In this document: positions 60,732 through 64,000 of the stretch, one piece after another
How positions within the stretch are numbered: position 1 is the first letter of the stretch
Layout of the letters: each line of letters begins with the position of its first letter
NCBI GenBank assembly: GCA_019638495.1
Contig: JAHBTQ010000001.1
Coordinates: forward strand, 930,001-994,000
DNA from: Taibaiella sp.
GTDB taxonomy: Bacteria; Bacteroidota; Bacteroidia; Chitinophagales; Chitinophagaceae
Reading direction: 5' to 3'
Length of the DNA stretch: 64,000 nucleotides
Notes under the pieces: generated by a model
What the model was told of the DNA's origin: nothing
The model's input: only the letters and a program-made list of their open reading frames with translations
The model's database searches: none
Program-made: the position numbers and the translations under genes

Positions 60732-61430
60732 TCATTTCTCTTCAAACACCTTATCATCAACACCTTTATTCACTACATAGTTGCTGTAGTTGATGATGAT
60801 GTTGCCCTTGCTGTCGCCTTGGGGCTTCTTGGGACCTGCGGTGGTGGGCACTTCGCTATAGTCCATGGTTATTCCTTTGGGTAGCTTGTACTCCTTTATA
60901 TCCATGGTTATGGTCACTTTGTCGGGCAGCGACTGTTTTATGTATTTGCCAAAGGTGAGGTCCATATTTATGGTGCCATCGTTCTGAGTTGTAGTCTCTG
61001 TGTGAAGGGCCAGCAGGTTGGCCTCGTCTATCCATATCTTGGAGAGGATGATGCCGCTCTTGTCGTCCTCCGGTATCACCTTCAGCACGCGTAGTGTTTT
61101 GCCCTGCAGCGTGGCCGTTCCCGCATCCAGTACGCTTACCTTGCCTGCTGGTATCAGGTTGCCCAGGGAAAGGCTCATGTTCTTCTTAGGTAGTATAGAG
61201 ATTCCGTCCTTGCGCACCATGCGAATCTTGTCTGGCACCTTGTAGTAAAGCTTGCCCTCCAGCGGTGGTATCTTCATATAGTTCACGTCCAGCGTCACTT
61301 TCACATCTGCGGTATAGTCTTTTACCGAGAGTACTTTGGTACGCAGGGCATAGTATAGCTGTTCCGCCTCCATAGCAGGTGCCAGGAAGGGTAGTAGTAG
61401 AATAACGAACACCGAAACCAGTCGCCTCAT
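60732..61430 (-). CDS. LolA-like outer-membrane lipoprotein-sorting family protein
   Basis: 232 residues from ATG 61430, which starts a signal peptide ('MRRLVSVFVILLLPFLAPAM'). Longer frames to 61559 would overlap the permease gene deeply and are rejected. The mature protein has the half-barrel strand pattern of LolA/LolB-type proteins ('GKLYYKVPDKIRMVRKDG', 'KIWIDEANLLALHTE', 'DKVTITMDIKEYKLPKGI'). It overlaps the ABC permease stop by 4 bases, so the three genes form one operon that may move a lipid or lipoprotein outwards. Confidence 0.75.
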   Translation of the reverse strand: MRRLVSVFVILLLPFLAPAMEAEQLYYALRTKVLSVKDYTADVKVTLDVNYMKIPPLEGKLYYKVPDKIRMVRKDGISILPKKNMSLSLGNLIPAGKVSVLDAGTATLQGKTLRVLKVIPEDDKSGIILSKIWIDEANLLALHTETTTQNDGTINMDLTFGKYIKQSLPDKVTITMDIKEYKLPKGITMDYSEVPTTAGPKKPQGDSKGNIIINYSNYVVNKGVDDKVFEEK

Positions 61431-62266
61431 GAGGAAATGTCTTTTTTGTTGAAGTAGAAAATAGTGCCACCCACCAGGCCCAGGATATATAGCACCAACA
61501 CCATAGCAGATTTGCCAATAGCTGCGTATGGAATTGGGTCGTCGAAGAAACCTTTCCACCCTATCATGTGCGATGTGAACAGGTATGGACGGATAGCATT
61601 AAATAGCGGCAGCTCCAGGTTTGAGAGGATGGTAAGGACCACCACTATGGCCATGGTGGCAATGATGGGGCCAATAGAGTTATCAGCAAAGGCAGAAAGG
61701 AAAAGTGAAAGCGCAGCAATGGCCGTCATAGCTACCACTGCAAAAAGGAAGGCACAGCCATAGCGCCACATCACATCATCCTTAAGCAGCAGCACAAATG
61801 TTTCGCTCTTCAGGTTTATCATATCGCCCGTGCCGAAGAGCAGCAGCGAAAGGAAAAGTGCCACCACCGCCAGCCACAGAATGAGCAGTATGGTGTACAC
61901 AGAGCTGGCAAGGAACTTGATAAGTACAAGCTGCGGACGGCTGATGGGCCGCGTGAGCAGCAGGCGCAGCGTGCCCAGGTTGGCCTCGCCGGCCAGGGTA
62001 TCGCCAGCCACCAGTGCTACCAGCAGGGGAATCTGCACCAGCAGCGACTGCAATATCAGGTAGCCCACGAGATAACCGTTAATGATACTGCCTTGCACAT
62101 TGAATGTGTCTGTAACATCCTGCATCCCAAACTCGAAGAACTCCCGTCCCCCTGCCTTCATGGCAAGCTGAAAGATAAAGGCAATAGCTGTCACCACCCC
62201 GAAGCTGATATAGGTCCGCGGCCGGCGGAATATTTTGTAGAGCTCTATCTGCAGCAGCTTCATCAT
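61427..62266 (-). CDS. ABC-2 type transporter permease
   Basis: 279 residues with six membrane helices. N-terminal 'LLQIELYKIFRRPRTYISFG' cytoplasmic helix, then 'LVALVAGDTLAGEANLGTLRLLLTRPISR', the conserved cytoplasmic loop of NatB/CcmB-like permeases. 4-base overlaps with the ATPase gene before it and the LolA-like gene after it. Substrate unknown. Confidence 0.9.
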   Translation of the reverse strand: MMKLLQIELYKIFRRPRTYISFGVVTAIAFIFQLAMKAGGREFFEFGMQDVTDTFNVQGSIINGYLVGYLILQSLLVQIPLLVALVAGDTLAGEANLGTLRLLLTRPISRPQLVLIKFLASSVYTILLILWLAVVALFLSLLLFGTGDMINLKSETFVLLLKDDVMWRYGCAFLFAVVAMTAIAALSLFLSAFADNSIGPIIATMAIVVVLTILSNLELPLFNAIRPYLFTSHMIGWKGFFDDPIPYAAIGKSAMVLVLYILGLVGGTIFYFNKKDISS

Positions 62267-63165
62267 TGGGTTATAGCAATAAAGTAGTCTTCTAATGAGT
62301 GTTTAGATCTTATTTCCATCACCGCCACACCTTGCTCCACCAGCCATTTGTTCAGCTCCGGCACACGTGCGGCATTCATTTTAAAGGTCATAGTATTGCC
62401 AGCTGAGGCAACAAGTATCTCCCCCCACACCGACGACCGCACCCGCTCCTCCGCACTCGCTCTCGTTACTACGTCTACCAGCATATCATCGGGGTTTATC
62501 AGCTCCGTCACCGGGCCTTCGGCAATTTTCTTCCCTTTGTGCAGCACCAGCATGCGCGTAGCCACCTGCTCTATCTCGTGCAGCAGGTGAGAAGATACCA
62601 GCACCGTTTTGCCATGGTCGCGGCTCAGGGAGAGGATAAGTTGTCTCATCTCCGCTATACCCTGCGGGTCCAGGCCATTGGTAGGTTCATCCAGTATCAG
62701 CAGGTCGGGCTGGTGCACCAGGGCTATGGCTATACCCAGTCGCTGCTTCATACCCTGCGAGTAGGTCTTTACTTTGTCTTTTTCCCTGCCGCGTAGGCCC
62801 ACCTGCTCCAGCACATCATATATGCGGCTATCCGGTATGCGCTCGCGCGTTAGTGCGGCCATAATGCGCAGGTTGTCCCGGCCGCTGAGGTAGCCATACA
62901 TATCCGGTCGTTCAATAATGGCGCCGATATGCTTAAGCAGGTATCGCCTGTTATTTCCAAATTCCTCGCCGTTTATGAATATCTGTCCCGCATCCGGGAA
63001 TATCAGCCCCAGCAGCATACGCATGGTGGTGCTCTTTCCCGCGCCATTCTGCCCCAGGAAGCCATAAACATCACCGGGATGAATGGAGAAAGACAGATCG
63101 TCCACGGCCTGCCGGCCTTTAAAATTCTTGCTGAGGTTTCGTATTTCTACAATGGGAGTCGACAA
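62263..63165 (-). CDS. ABC transporter ATP-binding protein (CcmA/NatA type)
   Basis: 300 residues. Walker A 'GFLGQNGAGKSTT', signature 'YSQGMKQRL', Walker B 'LLILDEPTNGLDP', H-loop 'VLVSSHLLHE'. A regulatory C-terminal extension of about 80 residues follows. Works with the overlapping ABC-2 permease. First gene of the leftward three-gene unit. Confidence 0.93.
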   Translation of the reverse strand: MSTPIVEIRNLSKNFKGRQAVDDLSFSIHPGDVYGFLGQNGAGKSTTMRMLLGLIFPDAGQIFINGEEFGNNRRYLLKHIGAIIERPDMYGYLSGRDNLRIMAALTRERIPDSRIYDVLEQVGLRGREKDKVKTYSQGMKQRLGIAIALVHQPDLLILDEPTNGLDPQGIAEMRQLILSLSRDHGKTVLVSSHLLHEIEQVATRMLVLHKGKKIAEGPVTELINPDDMLVDVVTRASAEERVRSSVWGEILVASAGNTMTFKMNAARVPELNKWLVEQGVAVMEIRSKHSLEDYFIAITQ

Positions 63166-63332
63166 TGCGAAGAGTTGTTTTCCACTCGGTTATAACGCGA
63201 AATTACCCCATGTAAGTTACACTAAGACTTTAAATCGGCGTTAAAAAGATGAGGCCTGCTGATGGACTCTATCGTGTGGTAGCGGCACTGTTTTACTACT
63301 AAAGTGGTATTTCTAGGTCCATAGCGCCAGAA

Positions 63333-63340
63333 TACTTTTG
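63333..63340 (+). promoter_or_regulatory. -7 promoter box for the right-edge gene
   Basis: TACTTTTG, consensus TAnnTTTG, 17 bases before the ATG at 63358. Confidence 0.5.
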
Positions 63341-63357
63341 GTAAAAATCCCCCGTTT

Positions 63358-64000
63358 ATGAAACTGAGTACCGTATTTGTCTTTTTCGCCGCAATGCTCC
63401 TGGGCAGCGCTGCTCACAGCCAGGTTACCATTACTGATGCAGATTTCCCACTTGTAGATGGTTTGGTAATTGGTGTTTCAGATACCTCTTCATTTATAGG
63501 TGTGGGTACACCGGGCGCGTCGCAGACGTGGGATTTCTCAGCTTTTATTCCAACGAGGCTTGATACTTCGACGGCAGCTGCAAGCACATTCACAGGAAAC
63601 CCGCTGTTCCCTACAGCCACCTTTTCGTCTTGCGCTAGCGCTGCGGGATTTTCAATGTGCTCATTCGGCTACAAGAATACCTCAGGAATGTATATGGTAG
63701 GGGCAGAGCAGAATATTAGTGTAACAGGTACTTCAATACACAACATGGTATTTATGCTCCCCTATAACCAAATGTTTTCGTTTCCCTTCACCTATGGACA
63801 TACCCGCAACTATAGCTATATGCAGGAGCAACTTGCGGAGTATACACCAGCGAGTCCTTACGACTCCGTTCGTACGATATATCAACGCACTGTAGACCAG
63901 GATTATAATGGCTGGGGTACACTAATAACGCCTTACGGCACCTACAGCGCCATAAGAATGCAGCAAATACAGTCCAATATTGATACCGCTTACAATCATA
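63358..64000 (+). CDS. Secreted protein, 3' partial (probable T9SS cargo)
   Basis: The frame is open from the ATG at 63358 to the right edge (214 codons visible). A signal peptide is clear ('LLGSAAHSQ', cleavage near residue 22). The start of the mature part ('VTITDADFPLVDG...TPGASQTWDFSAF') resembles the early part of the T9SS protein at 16756-17931 ('ITINAADVSLAPA...ATWDYSTYSGPF'), so the two are probably paralogues. A C-terminal sorting domain is expected beyond the window but not seen. Function unknown. Confidence 0.75.
   Translation, partial: MKLSTVFVFFAAMLLGSAAHSQVTITDADFPLVDGLVIGVSDTSSFIGVGTPGASQTWDFSAFIPTRLDTSTAAASTFTGNPLFPTATFSSCASAAGFSMCSFGYKNTSGMYMVGAEQNISVTGTSIHNMVFMLPYNQMFSFPFTYGHTRNYSYMQEQLAEYTPASPYDSVRTIYQRTVDQDYNGWGTLITPYGTYSAIRMQQIQSNIDTAYNH

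Overview
The window comes from a member of the Bacteroidota, most likely a Chitinophagaceae-type soil or freshwater bacterium. This rests on four sequence features. Several large secreted proteins end in a type IX secretion (T9SS, Por) C-terminal sorting domain. Promoters of the Bacteroidota form TAnnTTTG lie about 15-45 bases before many starts. The arginine operon uses an N-acyl-ornithine carbamoyltransferase, the Bacteroidota and Xanthomonas variant. A bacterial geranylgeranylglyceryl phosphate synthase of the Bacteroidota type is present. Species and strain cannot be told from the sequence.

Layout. 1-2194: TonB-dependent heme/hemoglobin-type receptor, cut by the left edge. 2530-4089: a two-gene, visibly AT-richer cassette of unknown function. 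4310-13950, leftward: a polysaccharide export and assembly operon (PHP tyrosine phosphatase, nucleotide-sugar dehydrogenase, Wza, Wzc with a Gly-Tyr repeat tail, Wzm, Wzt with a glycan-binding tail, methyltransferase, sugar aminotransferase). 14046-16575: histidine ammonia-lyase and a lone GT-A-like glycosyltransferase. 16756-20440: a T9SS cargo protein and a TPR-histidine-kinase/LuxR-regulator pair. 20922-30805: secreted proteins (NHL propeller, two paired unknowns, a 1380-residue BNR/PKD/LamG T9SS protein, a secreted metallo-beta-lactamase-fold protein). 30901-31816: a tRNA(CAT) locus rebuilt by what looks like a small mobile unit. 31971-35262: two lipoproteins and a pirin. 35355-43457, leftward: a complete arginine operon argH-E-B-F'-D-C-G plus a GNAT gene. 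43923-51474: Nudix hydrolase, a propeller-adenylate cyclase, a broken DUF1348 gene, an orphan OmpR regulator, a PagL-like deacylase and QueA. 51476-60232: M1 peptidase, GGGP synthase, a GNAT/ornithine-racemase/sodium-symporter operon, a lipoprotein, a Uma2 protein and an LLM flavin oxidoreductase. 60236-63165, leftward: a small membrane protein, then a LolA-like/ABC-permease/ABC-ATPase operon. 63358-end: start of another secreted protein, open at the right edge.

How the parts fit. The capsule/O-antigen genes form one leftward unit covering precursor oxidation, polymer co-polymerase control with its phosphatase, outer-membrane export and ABC export. The arginine operon is tightly packed, with 1-17 base overlaps at six of its seven junctions and a 10-base gap at the other. 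It encodes every step from N-acylglutamate to arginine. Its first gene, a GNAT, is the natural candidate for the missing acylglutamate synthase.

The most unusual locus is at 30984-31723. An old tRNA(CAT) gene is split two bases before its anticodon loop. The 639-base insert carries a GIY-YIG endonuclease gene and a complete replacement tRNA with its own promoter, leader and terminator. The two old halves together rebuild the whole tRNA minus one base. Each half has a four-base loop segment (AGTT or AGTC) replaced by the same 18-base palindrome.
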